A stretch of 64,000 nucleotides of DNA from Criblamydia sequanensis CRIB-18 (GCF_000750955.1 NZ_CCEJ010000007.1:1-64000), one strand, 5' to 3'. Positions 35,333 to 43,762 are shown, numbered from the stretch's first letter. Made by a program: numbers and translations. Notes: a model not told the origin generated them from the letters alone.

Positions 35333-35346
35333 CGCATTACGAATGC
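35333..35346 (-). repeat. 14-nt copy of the tRNA-Thr anticodon arm
   Basis: CGCATTACGAATGC is identical to part of the anticodon arm of the intact tRNA-Thr gene at 37340-37412 (same orientation). The match does not extend on either side, so it is short, but exact 14-mers are not expected by chance in a window this size. It may be a recombination core left by an integrase. Confidence 0.35.
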
Positions 35347-35503
35347 CACACACCTCTAAACTGACAGCAAAGAACCACACTTAACAGTCTTGTTCTTTGA
35401 GGGATGCAATTTTAGCATTGTTGTAGCTTTTTGTCCATTTCAGAATCTTTCAGAAGCTTAATGTGATAATAGCAACGCTTCGCCGAAAAATATCAAATGA
35501 ATC

Positions 35504-35689
35504 ATGGCTTGTATGTCTACTTTTATGCATTTTTACATTCGGTATAGGACTTGTTTTATATCAATGTTTTCGAAAAAAGATCTTGCACAAGTTCTGCACC
35601 ATCATTCCGGCAGCATTACAGATAACATCAACCTAAACCATAGTGAATATGTTACAGAGAACATAAATCTTAGATTGAACAAGTTCTAA
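35504..35689 (+). pseudogene. Possible C-terminal remnant of a tyrosine recombinase
   Basis: A 61-residue frame ends with KKDLAQVLHHHSGSITDNIN followed by LNHSEYVTENI. The run L-x-H-x-S-G-S-(I/V)-T and a following H-x-E-Y resemble the last box of P4-type tyrosine integrases, where the pattern LLNHSSGSVT precedes the nucleophilic Tyr. Here the Tyr position reads Asn and the upstream catalytic boxes are absent. The resemblance is weak and could be accidental. What raises interest is the nearby displaced tRNA-Thr pieces, since such integrases insert into tRNA genes. Confidence 0.25.
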
Positions 35690-35847
35690 GGTATTTGTCA
35701 TCTTTATCTTTATTCCTCTCAATCCTTTTGATCTGTAGAAAATCCTTATATTGTTCTTCGGTAATCAGCCAAAATTTAAGCTACAATTCATTAAAGCATT
35801 GACATTCTCGTTACTAAAGGATGTATCACTTTTTGCATGTTTTAAGG

Positions 35848-36627
35848 TTAATATTTAGGACCCCATCTCTCAGGAATTTTATATCCCTTCAAAGTTGCTG
35901 GAGTTGAAGGTGGTTTTCCGAACACCTTTTCATATTGAGATCTCGTGTAATAATTAAATGAATCACGCTCATCGGAATATTTCCATTGCCATCTTACACT
36001 TACTTTTCCACAAAATACTCCACCAAGAAGGACTGCAAGATTGCGAAAGAAATCCCTTATGGCACAGCAAATCCGTGTTATTATGTTTGTGACTTTTCGT
36101 GAATAATTTTTTTCAAATAAATCATCTATAACAGAAACAACTTCTTTTCTTGTAATACGTTCTTCCTGATTGAATTCATAATTATTTGCCATTAATTCAA
36201 TTGCTCGAGAAGCTAATGCTTCTATGTCTATTGATCCTTTATAGCCTTCAGCATAAATATACCGCCCTCCAAAGAAAGAAATATCTTCTTTAACCTTTTT
36301 TACAATAGATGCAAATTCAATAAAGTTAGAACTTGATGATAACGCTGTTTTTAATTCGATTGTCATAACTCTATTTTTTTGTAAGACGGGATTTTTTTCA
36401 TAAGATTCATTTGGCTTTGCGGATGAATTACAATGAGTTATTTTTTTTGGAGTAGAAACTCTCTTTATTGCAGCATTTCTAAATTTGGGATTAGAGAAAG
36501 CTGTCCTGAAATTACCTGAGTTATCTAATGCCGATGCATTATTTGGATCGAAATTATCAAAGCTTTCATCGAAAAATGTACGATCAAAAACAAAATAAGA
36601 AGGCTTAGTATTTGTAGGAATTGTCAT
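35848..36627 (-). CDS. Lineage-specific protein (family B, copy 2)
   Basis: I place the start at ATG 36627 (MTIPTNTKPSYFVFDRTFF), which has GAGG seven bases upstream, as in copy 1; the longer frame from 36723 adds a hydrophobic leader absent from copy 1. The 259-residue product shares with copy 1 (21743-22486) the segments SNFIEFASIVKKVKEDISFF, NYSRKVTNI, RDFFRN, the hydrophobic LAVLLGGVFCG and a VFGKPPSTP end. The N-terminal part diverges. Function unknown. Orientation is opposite to copy 1. Confidence 0.62.
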   Translation of the reverse strand: MTIPTNTKPSYFVFDRTFFDESFDNFDPNNASALDNSGNFRTAFSNPKFRNAAIKRVSTPKKITHCNSSAKPNESYEKNPVLQKNRVMTIELKTALSSSSNFIEFASIVKKVKEDISFFGGRYIYAEGYKGSIDIEALASRAIELMANNYEFNQEERITRKEVVSVIDDLFEKNYSRKVTNIITRICCAIRDFFRNLAVLLGGVFCGKVSVRWQWKYSDERDSFNYYTRSQYEKVFGKPPSTPATLKGYKIPERWGPKY

Positions 36628-36936
36628 ATAAAACCTCAAAACGATTAATAAAAAAAAACTTTCAAAGCCATCTACAATAACGAAAATTATAAATGAAACT
36701 GTATGGAAAATAACAAAAAACAATAAAAAAATAATTTTTTGATAATTAAACCTTTTGACTTAGATCATTTTAAAACATTTTTTATATTATAGCTGCCTGA
36801 AAGACGGTGCAATGGCTGTGCAATGACTCACCATTTCGGCCATGCAAAACCAATATGATCCGATAGGATTTTAAGAAAAATCCCGTTAACATACTACTCA
36901 AAGCGGCTGGATAATATTGGATTGGGTAAACTTCTT

Positions 36937-36987
36937 CCGCATTCGTAATGCGGAGGTCGCGGGTTCGATCCCTGCTTCAGGCAATCC
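36937..36987 (+). repeat. Displaced 3' half of a tRNA-Thr gene
   Basis: Bases 36938-36987 match the 3' half of the intact tRNA-Thr (37336-37385, opposite strand) at 48 of 50 positions, including anticodon loop, variable loop, T arm, acceptor 3' strand and five bases beyond the tRNA. The 5' half is missing: the sequence upstream cannot form a D arm or the acceptor partner. It is therefore not a functional tRNA, but a duplicated piece of the kind produced when a mobile element inserts in a tRNA gene. Confidence 0.75.
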
Positions 36988-37339
36988 TCTTTTTCCTAGG
37001 CAACTGAAATATTATCTCCTATGTCACCCTTTTCTCTAAAAAATTCTTTCCTGTCAGGATTTCCAAAAAACTAGGAGCTCTAAAAACTGTCTAACGTAAG
37101 ATATTGTCTTGAGTCTTAATCAAAAATTATTCTTAAGGTTGATGCAAAAATGAAGTATTTCTATACGAACTTCAGAAGCCTAATATGAACGTCCCCAATA
37201 GAGCTGAAAAAGCCTTAAAATTGACTGGAACTTTCTATTTAAGATTGGTACAAAAAAAGGGCAAGGCCACTTCATTTCAGTAATGGGTAAAACGAAAGTG
37301 AAACCCTTCTAAATTATTCAATCTAGAGGGGTTATGGAT

Positions 37340-37412
37340 TGCCTGAAGCAGGAGTCGAACCCGCGACCTCCGCATTACGAATGCGCTGCTCTACCAACTG
37401 AGCTATTCAGGC
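37340..37412 (-). tRNA. tRNA-Thr (anticodon CGT)
   Basis: A full cloverleaf on the minus strand: acceptor GCCTGAA/TTCAGGC with discriminator A, D arm GCTCAGTTGGTAGAGC, anticodon loop TTCGTAA (anticodon CGT, reading ACG) and T arm GCGGG-TTCGACT-CCTGC. No CCA is encoded. The first anticodon-stem pair is G-G, a mismatch; the displaced 3'-half copy at 36937 has C at that place. Confidence 0.93.
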
Positions 37413-37473
37413 TTTTAGTGGAATTTTATTCAATTTTAAGGTTATTTTTGTAGTCCTAAAATGCGGGTGGTCT

Positions 37474-37791
37474 ATGTCTTGGGTTTATCTTTTCTTAGCC
37501 GGAATACTTGAAATCGTCTGGGCTTATTTTTTAAAGAAAGTAGATGGTTTTTCCAAACCATTTTCACTTGCCATTATGATTTTGGCCATGATCTTAAGCT
37601 TTTGGCTATTGAATTTGTCTTTAAGGACTTTACCTCTAGGGCTCGCTTATGCTGTTTGGACAGGCATTGGCATTGCCGGAACCGTGATTGTAGGCATTCT
37701 TTTTTTAGGTGAAGAATTCGATATTTTAAAGATTGTCTGCATAGCCATGATCCTTGTCGGCATCTTTGGCCTAAAATTATTAACGCCCTAG
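37474..37791 (+). CDS. gdx: SMR-family small multidrug/guanidinium exporter (SugE/Gdx type)
   Basis: 105 residues forming four transmembrane helices, the size of SMR proteins. The active Glu lies in GILEIVWAYFLKKVDGF (helix 1), and helix 3 has the family signature GLAYAVWTGIGIAGTVIVG followed by FLGEEFD. The sequence WAxxLK-x-x-x-GF is closer to the SugE/Gdx branch, whose characterised members export guanidinium in exchange for protons, than to EmrE-type drug pumps. A single gene of this subtype normally works as an antiparallel homodimer. It lies just downstream of tRNA-Thr, on the opposite strand. Confidence 0.9.
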   Translation: MSWVYLFLAGILEIVWAYFLKKVDGFSKPFSLAIMILAMILSFWLLNLSLRTLPLGLAYAVWTGIGIAGTVIVGILFLGEEFDILKIVCIAMILVGIFGLKLLTP

Positions 37792-37839
37792 TTGTTTTCC
37801 GAAGGTTAATTGAAAATCTACAAAAGAATAAGGGGGGTC

Positions 37840-39246
37840 TTAAACCCTTATTGATAGGTATTTCTCGGTCAAATATTCATAAATGCCGTTTGGGCCGCCT
37901 TCCCGGCCAAGTCCTGATAGTTGAATGCCTCCAAAAGATGCGTAGGAGGCGCTTGGCAAACCATCATTAATCCCGATAATGCCATAGTGAAGCGCTTCAG
38001 AGATTGAAAAAACGCGAGATAAATCGTTTGTAAAAACATAAGCTGCCAAACCAAAGTTTCCTTTATTTGCAAGACCGATCGCTTGCATTTCGTCTTTAAA
38101 GGGAGTGATGGGTACTAAGGGTCCAAACGTTTCTTCATTAAAAATGGTCATAGTATCATCGACCGGATAAAGAATGGAGGGAGATAAAAAACCGGATTTT
38201 TGATACACGCATTTAGCCCCTTTTTTCATCGCCTCTTCTTTTTGAGATTTTACTTTTTTAATAGAGAGGGGATGAAGAGTTGTGCTGATATCCGTATCCT
38301 TATTTAGAGGAGAGCCTTCTTTTAAACGATTTAATTCTTTAATAAGAAGTTTTGTAAAAGGTTCAATAAGAGATTCATGAACAAGGATGCGATTCGCTGC
38401 AACGCAAGTTTGACCCGTATTCCTAAATTTTGCGACCATAAGTTCAGCTACCGCTTTTTTTAAATCTGCGTCTTCAAAAATAATAAACGGGGCATTCCCG
38501 CCAAGCTCTAAAGTCACTTTTTTTAAAGTAAGAGCAGCTTTGGAGTAGAGTTTTTTACCTACCTCAACACTTCCTGTAAAACTTAGTTTTTTAATCTCAA
38601 ACGATTCTAAAAGAGCCTTCCCGATTTCAACTTCATCTCCAATTAAAACAGAAAAAGCGCTTGGCGAAACGCCAGAGTCCAAGCAAGCTTTTTGTAAAAG
38701 CAGTGTCGATAGAGGAACTTCAGGGCTTGGTTTTAAAATAATAGGACAGCCGGCAGCAAGGGCAGCTGCGACCTTTCTTGCCGGCATAGCTAAAGGAAAG
38801 TTCCAGGGCGTAATTAAAGCCGTCGGGCCAATTGGCTCATAGCGAATAAAGCATCGCTTTTCATTTTTTGAGGAAGGGACTTCCAGGCCATACACTCTTT
38901 CAGCTTCCCCTGCAAACCAATCAAAAAAAGAAGCGGCGTAGTCCACCTCAGCTTCCCCTTCAGTGATAGGTTTTCCCATCTCTTCTGCCATAACCTTAGC
39001 AAGAAGTGTTTTATGGCTTTTTAAAAGGGATGAAGTTTTCCTTAAGCTTCCAGATCTTGAATAAACGTTAATGTCTTTCCAATTTGAGGAAGCTGATGTC
39101 TTGATTGATCGTAAAATGTTTTTTTTAGAGATAGGGAAAACCTGAGGCTTTGAGTTTTTATTGAGTAAGGGGGTTTTCCCTTTCTCCATTTTTCCATCGA
39201 TAACACTTGCAATCCATTTAGCTTTGGCAAGTTCTATAAGCCCCAT
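37840..39246 (-). CDS. gabD: Aldehyde dehydrogenase, succinate-semialdehyde dehydrogenase type
   Basis: 468 residues. The ALDH hallmarks are all present: TPWNFPLAMPARKVAAALAA (substrate and cofactor region), SFTGSVEVGKKL (NAD(P) loop), VTLELGGNAPFIIFEDADL (general base Glu), FRNTGQTCVAANRILVH (catalytic Cys in GQTC) and FNEETFGPLVPI. The overall pattern is that of GabD, which oxidises succinate semialdehyde to succinate with NAD(P)+. No GABA transaminase is adjacent, so the metabolic source of its substrate is open; other short-chain aldehydes remain possible. Monocistronic by spacing. Confidence 0.88.
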   Translation of the reverse strand: MGLIELAKAKWIASVIDGKMEKGKTPLLNKNSKPQVFPISKKNILRSIKTSASSNWKDINVYSRSGSLRKTSSLLKSHKTLLAKVMAEEMGKPITEGEAEVDYAASFFDWFAGEAERVYGLEVPSSKNEKRCFIRYEPIGPTALITPWNFPLAMPARKVAAALAAGCPIILKPSPEVPLSTLLLQKACLDSGVSPSAFSVLIGDEVEIGKALLESFEIKKLSFTGSVEVGKKLYSKAALTLKKVTLELGGNAPFIIFEDADLKKAVAELMVAKFRNTGQTCVAANRILVHESLIEPFTKLLIKELNRLKEGSPLNKDTDISTTLHPLSIKKVKSQKEEAMKKGAKCVYQKSGFLSPSILYPVDDTMTIFNEETFGPLVPITPFKDEMQAIGLANKGNFGLAAYVFTNDLSRVFSISEALHYGIIGINDGLPSASYASFGGIQLSGLGREGGPNGIYEYLTEKYLSIRV

Positions 39247-39328
39247 AAAAAACCTTTTATTTTCATATTAAAAGTGGCAACCTTACTCTTTATCTTGGGT
39301 TTTAATTTGACGCAAGGCTTTGGTTTAA

Positions 39329-40072
39329 ATGATTACAAAAACGAAAGATTCACTAAAGTGGCTGGAATTTGAACTTTTTCAAGATCTAAAGGCCTTAAGC
39401 CACGCTATTTTTTTAAGAAGCGGAGGAACAAGCTTTCCTCCTTATGATTCTCTCAATATGGGCTTTTCAACAGACGATAATCAAGAATGTTTGAAAAAAA
39501 ATCTTGATAAAGCTTTATCGGTTTTTAAGGCAAGCCGCTATCAAAGAGGTCGACTTGTCCATGGAAACACCGTTTTAGAAGCAAGCGATGCAAAAGAAGC
39601 TCTTTCTGATGGGTTAATGACAAGTGAAAAAGATCTTGCCCTCATCATCACTCATGCGGATTGTCAAGCAGCTATTCTCTACGATCCGATCCATCATGCG
39701 CTGTCCGCTGTCCATGCCGGTTGGCGCGGTCAAAAGGCCAACATTTACAAGGAAGCTGTCCAAGCGATGCAGCGCCGATATGGTTCAAAACCTCAAGATT
39801 TATTGGTTGGGGTCTCCCCAAGCCTTGGGCCTAAACACGCTGAGTTCAAAGACTGGGAAACTTTATTGCCGGCCTCTTTTGCAAAATTTCGCATTGGGGC
39901 TTGCCACTTTGATTTTTGGGCGGTGGCGGAAGATCAGTTTTTAGAGCTTGGAATTTTAAAACACCATCTAGAAATCGCTAAAATATGCACTTTTGAAGAA
40001 AATGAGTCCTTCTTCTCTCATAGGCGAGACAAAATTACGGGCCGAAACGCAACTTTTGCAGCGCTTAGGTAA
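39329..40072 (+). CDS. pgeF: PgeF/YfiH-family protein (laccase-domain, DUF152)
   Basis: 247 residues. The family motifs are clear: SLNMGFSTDDN near the start, ITHADCQAAILYDP and AVHAGWRG with the His/Cys ligands of the metal site, then a GVSPSLGP stretch and SHRRDKITGRNATFAAL at the end. Members were first called polyphenol oxidases; characterised ones act in purine nucleoside cleavage (LACC1-like) or peptidoglycan editing (PgeF removes wrongly added L-Ser). Which applies here is not deducible. The typical GPxIG is GPKHA, a mild divergence. Confidence 0.85.
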   Translation: MITKTKDSLKWLEFELFQDLKALSHAIFLRSGGTSFPPYDSLNMGFSTDDNQECLKKNLDKALSVFKASRYQRGRLVHGNTVLEASDAKEALSDGLMTSEKDLALIITHADCQAAILYDPIHHALSAVHAGWRGQKANIYKEAVQAMQRRYGSKPQDLLVGVSPSLGPKHAEFKDWETLLPASFAKFRIGACHFDFWAVAEDQFLELGILKHHLEIAKICTFEENESFFSHRRDKITGRNATFAALR

Positions 40073-40100
40073 AAAGGGTGTTTTTTTCTTTAAGATTCCC

Positions 40101-40129
40101 TTGAAAATAATTGCCGGGATCGCAATAAT
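40101..40129 (+). promoter_or_regulatory. Candidate sigma-70 type promoter before tRNA-Gly
   Basis: TTGAAA, a 17-bp spacer and AATAAT (five of six matches to each consensus box), ending 27 bases before tRNA-Gly. The spacing and position fit a promoter for the tRNA and possibly for the rpsB operon behind it. Confidence 0.45.
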
Positions 40130-40156
40130 CTTCCTTCATTAGCGTGAAGTTATTCC

Positions 40157-40227
40157 GCGCCTGTAGTTCAATGGTAGAACAGTAGCCTTCCAAGCTACGA
40201 GTGTCAGTTCGATTCTGATCAGGCGCT
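40157..40227 (+). tRNA. tRNA-Gly (anticodon TCC)
   Basis: Complete cloverleaf: acceptor GCGCCTG/CAGGCGC, discriminator T, D arm with AATGGTAGAAC, anticodon loop CTTCCAA (anticodon TCC, reading GGA) in stem GTAGC/GCTAC, and T arm with GTTCGATT. No encoded CCA. It lies about 160 bp upstream of rpsB. Confidence 0.95.
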
Positions 40228-40391
40228 ATTTTCGATTTCTCTCATCTCAGATCTGAACATCAATTTATCAAACACGCTGTTAGCGGCTCTTTTCTTTAAA
40301 AGATAAGCGTGGGCAAGTTGCCGATTCGCTAAAAATAATTACCAAGACCGAAATTTTGCTTTTTTTTAGCAAAATGCCAAAGTCAATATTT

Positions 40392-40399
40392 AAGGAGGG
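40392..40399 (+). promoter_or_regulatory. Strong Shine-Dalgarno site that fixes the rpsB start
   Basis: AAGGAGGG lies seven bases before TTG at 40407. The alternative ATG codons at 40356 and 40374 lie upstream of this site, so they are unlikely starts; rpsB most likely begins at the TTG. Confidence 0.7.
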
Positions 40400-40406
40400 A
40401 CAAGGC

Positions 40407-41213
40407 TTGGACGAACAAACACAACAAGATCAAATTTCTGTTTCTATTAAGGACCTTTTAGAGGCGGGCTCTCATTTTGGACACCAAACTCATCGTTGGA
40501 ACCCAAAAATGAAGCGATTTATTTTCGAAGAGCGTAATGGTCTTTACATCATTGACCTCGCAAAAACACTTCAACTTCTCAGAAGCGCTGTCGGCTTCAT
40601 TAAAGAAATTGTCGGCAAACATAGATCAGTCCTCTTCGTCGGCACTAAAAAACAAGCAAAAGAAGTTCTTAAAGACCTCGCAGAAAAGTGCGGAGAGTTT
40701 TATGTAACCGAACGTTGGCTTGGCGGGATGTTAACTAACTTAAGCACCATCCGTCAGTCTATAAAAAAGCTTGAGCGTATTGAAAAGAAAATCTCAACGC
40801 AATCCGACACCTTGACTAAAAAAGAGCTTTCGCTCTTGACTAAAGATCAAATTAAACTCGACAAAAACCTTTCCGGTATCCGGGCTATGCGCAAACCCCC
40901 AGGGCTTGTTGTAGTAGTCGATCCAGGCAAAGAACACATTGCTGTGGCAGAAGCTAATAAACTCGGCATCCCGGTTATGGCCCTTGTGGACACAAACTGC
41001 AACCCGGACCCTATCCAGTATGTCATTCCTTGTAACGATGACGCCTTAAAAAGCATTAAGCTTATTCTTGAAGCTTTAGCGCAAGGCATTATCGATAAGA
41101 AAAATGAAATGCAAGTCGGTTTCGGCAAAGAAGAAGATTCAGAAGAATCCGAGTCAATGGCAGCCTCAAAGAAATATGAAGGCGCTTTAGCAGGTGAAGG
41201 GGATAAAGATTAA
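40407..41213 (+). CDS. rpsB: 30S ribosomal protein S2
   Basis: From TTG 40407 the product is about 268 residues. Typical S2 sequence runs throughout: VSIKDLLEAGSHFGHQTHRW, NGLYIIDLAKTLQLL, VLFVGTKKQAKEVL, ERWLGGMLTNLSTIRQS, RAMRKPPGLVVVVDPGKEH, AEANKLGIPVMALVDTNCNP and DDALKSIKLI. S2 binds the 30S head late in assembly and is needed for mRNA binding. The C-terminal tail is acidic (EEDSEESES). The gene heads the rpsB-tsf unit, with one base between its stop codon and the tsf start, then pyrH and frr beyond a terminator, the order found in chlamydiae and many other bacteria. Confidence 0.97.
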   Translation: MDEQTQQDQISVSIKDLLEAGSHFGHQTHRWNPKMKRFIFEERNGLYIIDLAKTLQLLRSAVGFIKEIVGKHRSVLFVGTKKQAKEVLKDLAEKCGEFYVTERWLGGMLTNLSTIRQSIKKLERIEKKISTQSDTLTKKELSLLTKDQIKLDKNLSGIRAMRKPPGLVVVVDPGKEHIAVAEANKLGIPVMALVDTNCNPDPIQYVIPCNDDALKSIKLILEALAQGIIDKKNEMQVGFGKEEDSEESESMAASKKYEGALAGEGDKD

Positions 41214-41214
41214 T

Positions 41215-42063
41215 ATGGCGGAAATTACAGTCGATCTTATTAAAGAATTGCGCGAGCGCACCGGCATTGGAATGGGGGATTGCAAAAAAGCCCTCGTTGC
41301 AGCAGGCGGCGACATCGAAACTGCGATCACAAACCTTAGAAAAGCCGGAATGGCATCTGCTGTTAAAAAAGAAGGCCGCGCGACAAACGAAGGTCAAATC
41401 GGTTTCTTTGAAGCAAAAGATTGCATAGCTTTAGTTGAGGTCAATGCTGAAACTGACTTTGTGGTTAAAAATGACCGCTTCCAGCAGTTTTTAACGCATG
41501 TGGCTGAACAAGCGGCTGATACAAAACCTGAATCTTTAGAGGCTTTCTTAAAGCAAAGCTATGCTAAAGAAAAAGGGATGACTGTAGATGAATATAGAGC
41601 CAGTATTGTACAAACTATAGGTGAAAATATTCAAGTTAAACGCTTGTCTATCTTCCCAAAAAAAGCAAACCATTCTTATGGAATCTACACACACCTTGGC
41701 GGAAAAATCTGTGTCGTTGTTGACCTTGAAGGTGCAAGCGATGAAGAAAAATTGGCAAAAGATATTGCGATGCACGTTGCGGCAGCAAGTCCTTTATATG
41801 TCAATGCAGAGCAAGTTCCCGAGAGTGTTATCGAGCATGAGAAAGAAATTGTAAAAAGCCAAATAGCCGGTAAGCCCGAAAACGTAAAAGATAAGATTAT
41901 CAGCGGTAAAATCCAAGCGTATTGCAAGGAAAACTGCTTAGTCGAGCAGCCTTATATCAGAGATGATAAGCTGACTGTAGCTCAATTTGTAGCTGCAAAA
42001 GGCAAGGAAGAAGGCAAAAATCTTAAAGTCGTTTCTTTTATCAGATGGGACGTAGGCCAATAG
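41215..42063 (+). CDS. tsf: Elongation factor Ts
   Basis: 282 residues from ATG 41215, preceded by GAAGGGG eleven bases upstream. The N-terminal module has the EF-Ts signature LRERTGIGMGDCKKALVAAG, followed by LRKAGMASAVKKEGR and the core motif ALVEVNAETDFVVKND. EF-Ts recycles EF-Tu-GDP to EF-Tu-GTP. A leading in-frame ATG at 41194 lies within rpsB and is not the start. Ends before a strong terminator. Confidence 0.97.
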   Translation: MAEITVDLIKELRERTGIGMGDCKKALVAAGGDIETAITNLRKAGMASAVKKEGRATNEGQIGFFEAKDCIALVEVNAETDFVVKNDRFQQFLTHVAEQAADTKPESLEAFLKQSYAKEKGMTVDEYRASIVQTIGENIQVKRLSIFPKKANHSYGIYTHLGGKICVVVDLEGASDEEKLAKDIAMHVAAASPLYVNAEQVPESVIEHEKEIVKSQIAGKPENVKDKIISGKIQAYCKENCLVEQPYIRDDKLTVAQFVAAKGKEEGKNLKVVSFIRWDVGQ

Positions 42064-42087
42064 CCTTAAAGTTTTTATTTTGTTAAA

Positions 42088-42119
42088 CCCGCAAAGAGTT
42101 TCTTTGCGGGTTTTTTTTT
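42088..42119 (+). terminator. Rho-independent terminator after tsf
   Basis: CCCGCAAAG / CTTTGCGGG stem (9 bp, perfect), 5-nt loop, followed by nine Ts. The clearest intrinsic terminator in the window; it separates rpsB-tsf from pyrH-frr. Confidence 0.95.
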
Positions 42120-42308
42120 GGATTATTTTTTAGGAAGTGAGATTCAAAGTCTATTTTTATCTCCTTGAAAGTTAAATAAATGTTTTATAAGTTCTTTCTA
42201 GCTATAAATTAGACTCCTTTCAATCAAAGGGAGTTTCGAAAGAAGTCTATTAGAAAAAAAATGAGTTTTAATCCTTCGACTTAAGCTTTCTTTTAAAGGA
42301 GACTATAA

Positions 42309-43037
42309 ATGAGAGAAACGGGGTCTTACAAAAGACTGCTCTTAAAAATTTCAGGAGAAGCGCTTGCAGGTGAAAAAAAATTTGGCATTGATCCGAAAGC
42401 ACTAGAGGAAACAGCCGGCATAATTGCCTCTATTCATCAGGAAGGGTATGAATTGGGCGTTGTTTTTGGAGGCGGGAATCTTTTTAGGGGAAGAGAGCTT
42501 ATGCCTCTTGAACTAGACCGAGTGCCAAGAGATCATATCGGCATGCTATCTACCCTTATTAATGGTGTAGCGCTTCAAAATAAACTCACTCAAAAAGGGA
42601 TAAAAACAAAAGCTTTAAGCGCTATTGACTGCCCTAAAGTTATGGAATCTTTTACAAATGACCTTGCAGAAGAAGCTCTTTCTCAAGGCAAAGTGGCTCT
42701 ATTTGTCGGGGGTACCGGCAACCCTTATTTTACAACGGACACGGCTGCGGCTTTAAGAGCTTCAGAAATTAGGGCAGATTGCCTTATGAAAGCGACAAAA
42801 GTAGATGGGGTTTATACAAAAGATCCGTTAAAATATAAAGACGCAGAACGCTATGAAGAAATAAGTTACAGAGACATGTTAAACGAAAAGCTTGAGATCA
42901 TGGATGCAACATCAGTTGCCCTCCTTAGAACCAATCAAATTCCGCTTTTTGTTTTTAGTATGGAGCTATTGAAAAAAATGAAAATACAACAAATATTATC
43001 CGATAAACGTTTAGGCACTTTAGTCAAGGGAGATTAG
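42309..43037 (+). CDS. pyrH: Uridylate kinase (UMP kinase)
   Basis: 242 residues with the amino-acid-kinase fold of bacterial PyrH: RLLLKISGEALAGEKKFGID, GVVFGGGNLFRG, RDHIGMLSTLINGVALQN, ALFVGGTGNPYFTTDTAAAL and LMKATKVDGVYTKDPLKYKD. It phosphorylates UMP to UDP using ATP. The start follows an AAAGGAGA site. Two bases separate its stop from the frr start, so the two are co-transcribed. This order is conserved in Chlamydia. Confidence 0.97.
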   Translation: MRETGSYKRLLLKISGEALAGEKKFGIDPKALEETAGIIASIHQEGYELGVVFGGGNLFRGRELMPLELDRVPRDHIGMLSTLINGVALQNKLTQKGIKTKALSAIDCPKVMESFTNDLAEEALSQGKVALFVGGTGNPYFTTDTAAALRASEIRADCLMKATKVDGVYTKDPLKYKDAERYEEISYRDMLNEKLEIMDATSVALLRTNQIPLFVFSMELLKKMKIQQILSDKRLGTLVKGD

Positions 43038-43039
43038 CC

Positions 43040-43591
43040 ATGCGAATCAAAGAGCAAACAGAAGAAGGAATGAAAGCCGCTCTCAACCACTTAGCACAAG
43101 AATTAAAGAACATTCGAACCGGAAGGGCCAATCCAGGAATACTTGATAGCGTTTCAGTTGAAGTTTATGGCTCGCCAATGCGTCTTAGGGACCTTGCAAA
43201 TATAACAGTCCCTGAATCAAGACAGCTTCTTATCATTCCTTTCGATAAAAAAAATTGCGCGTCTATCGGCAAAGCGATTGAGAAGGCAAATTTGGGCTTA
43301 AGACCTATTGTGGAAGGGGATGTTGTTCGTATTAACATTCCTCCCATGGATGAGAACATCCGTAAGGACATGGTCAAACTGTGCCACAAGCGCCGTGAAG
43401 AAGCTAAAGTTGGCATAAGGAATGTAAGAGCGCACAATAATAAAATTGTTCGTGATGAAAAGGCTCAAGGGAATATTGGAGAAGACATTGTGAAAAAAGA
43501 GGAAAAGGAAATCCAAACCCTGACAGACAAATATTGCAAATTGGCAGACGATATGGTCGCGCAAAAGGAAAAAGAAATTTTGACAATCTAG
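43040..43591 (+). CDS. frr: Ribosome recycling factor
   Basis: 183 residues, standard RRF length. Motifs: HLAQELKNIRTGRANPGILD, VYGSPMRLRDLANITVPESR, PFDKKNCASIGKAIEKANLG and VRINIPPMDENIRKDMVKL. RRF with EF-G splits post-termination ribosomes. Last gene of the pyrH-frr unit; a hairpin follows about 55 bp downstream. Confidence 0.97.
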   Translation: MRIKEQTEEGMKAALNHLAQELKNIRTGRANPGILDSVSVEVYGSPMRLRDLANITVPESRQLLIIPFDKKNCASIGKAIEKANLGLRPIVEGDVVRINIPPMDENIRKDMVKLCHKRREEAKVGIRNVRAHNNKIVRDEKAQGNIGEDIVKKEEKEIQTLTDKYCKLADDMVAQKEKEILTI

Positions 43592-43647
43592 CGATTCTCA
43601 AGGGGCTCGCCCCTATTAAGAAAACGAGCCTCTTAAATTTCTTAAAA

Positions 43648-43668
43648 AAAATCATCTTCGATGATTTT
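43648..43668. terminator. Hairpin behind frr
   Basis: AAAATCATC-TTC-GATGATTTT, a perfect 9-bp stem with a 3-nt loop, followed by CCTTATT. Weak T tract; a probable terminator of the pyrH-frr unit. A smaller AGGGG/CCCCT hairpin lies just upstream. Confidence 0.5.
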
Positions 43669-43762
43669 CCTTATTGTAAAAAATCAGCCCCAAGATGTAT
43701 ATTTAAGCCTCGTTAATGCAAGTATTAAGAGAATGTCTTAAGTCTTTTAAAACTAGCTTTTA

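Noticed and set aside
36937-36987. Second functional tRNA-Thr
   Set aside because: Only the 3' half is present; no D arm or 5' acceptor strand can be formed from the upstream bases.
35333-37412. A simple attL/attR bounded island
   Set aside because: The long tRNA fragment is inverted and the direct copy is only 14 nt, so a clean integration/excision model does not fit without further rearrangement.
40356-40406. ATG starts of rpsB upstream of the TTG
   Set aside because: The strong AAGGAGGG site lies between these ATGs and the TTG at 40407, and S2 proteins do not carry this leader.
43601-43614. AGGGG-CTCG-CCCCT hairpin behind frr as the main terminator
   Set aside because: Only a 5-bp stem with no T tract; the AAAATCATC hairpin at 43648 is a better candidate.
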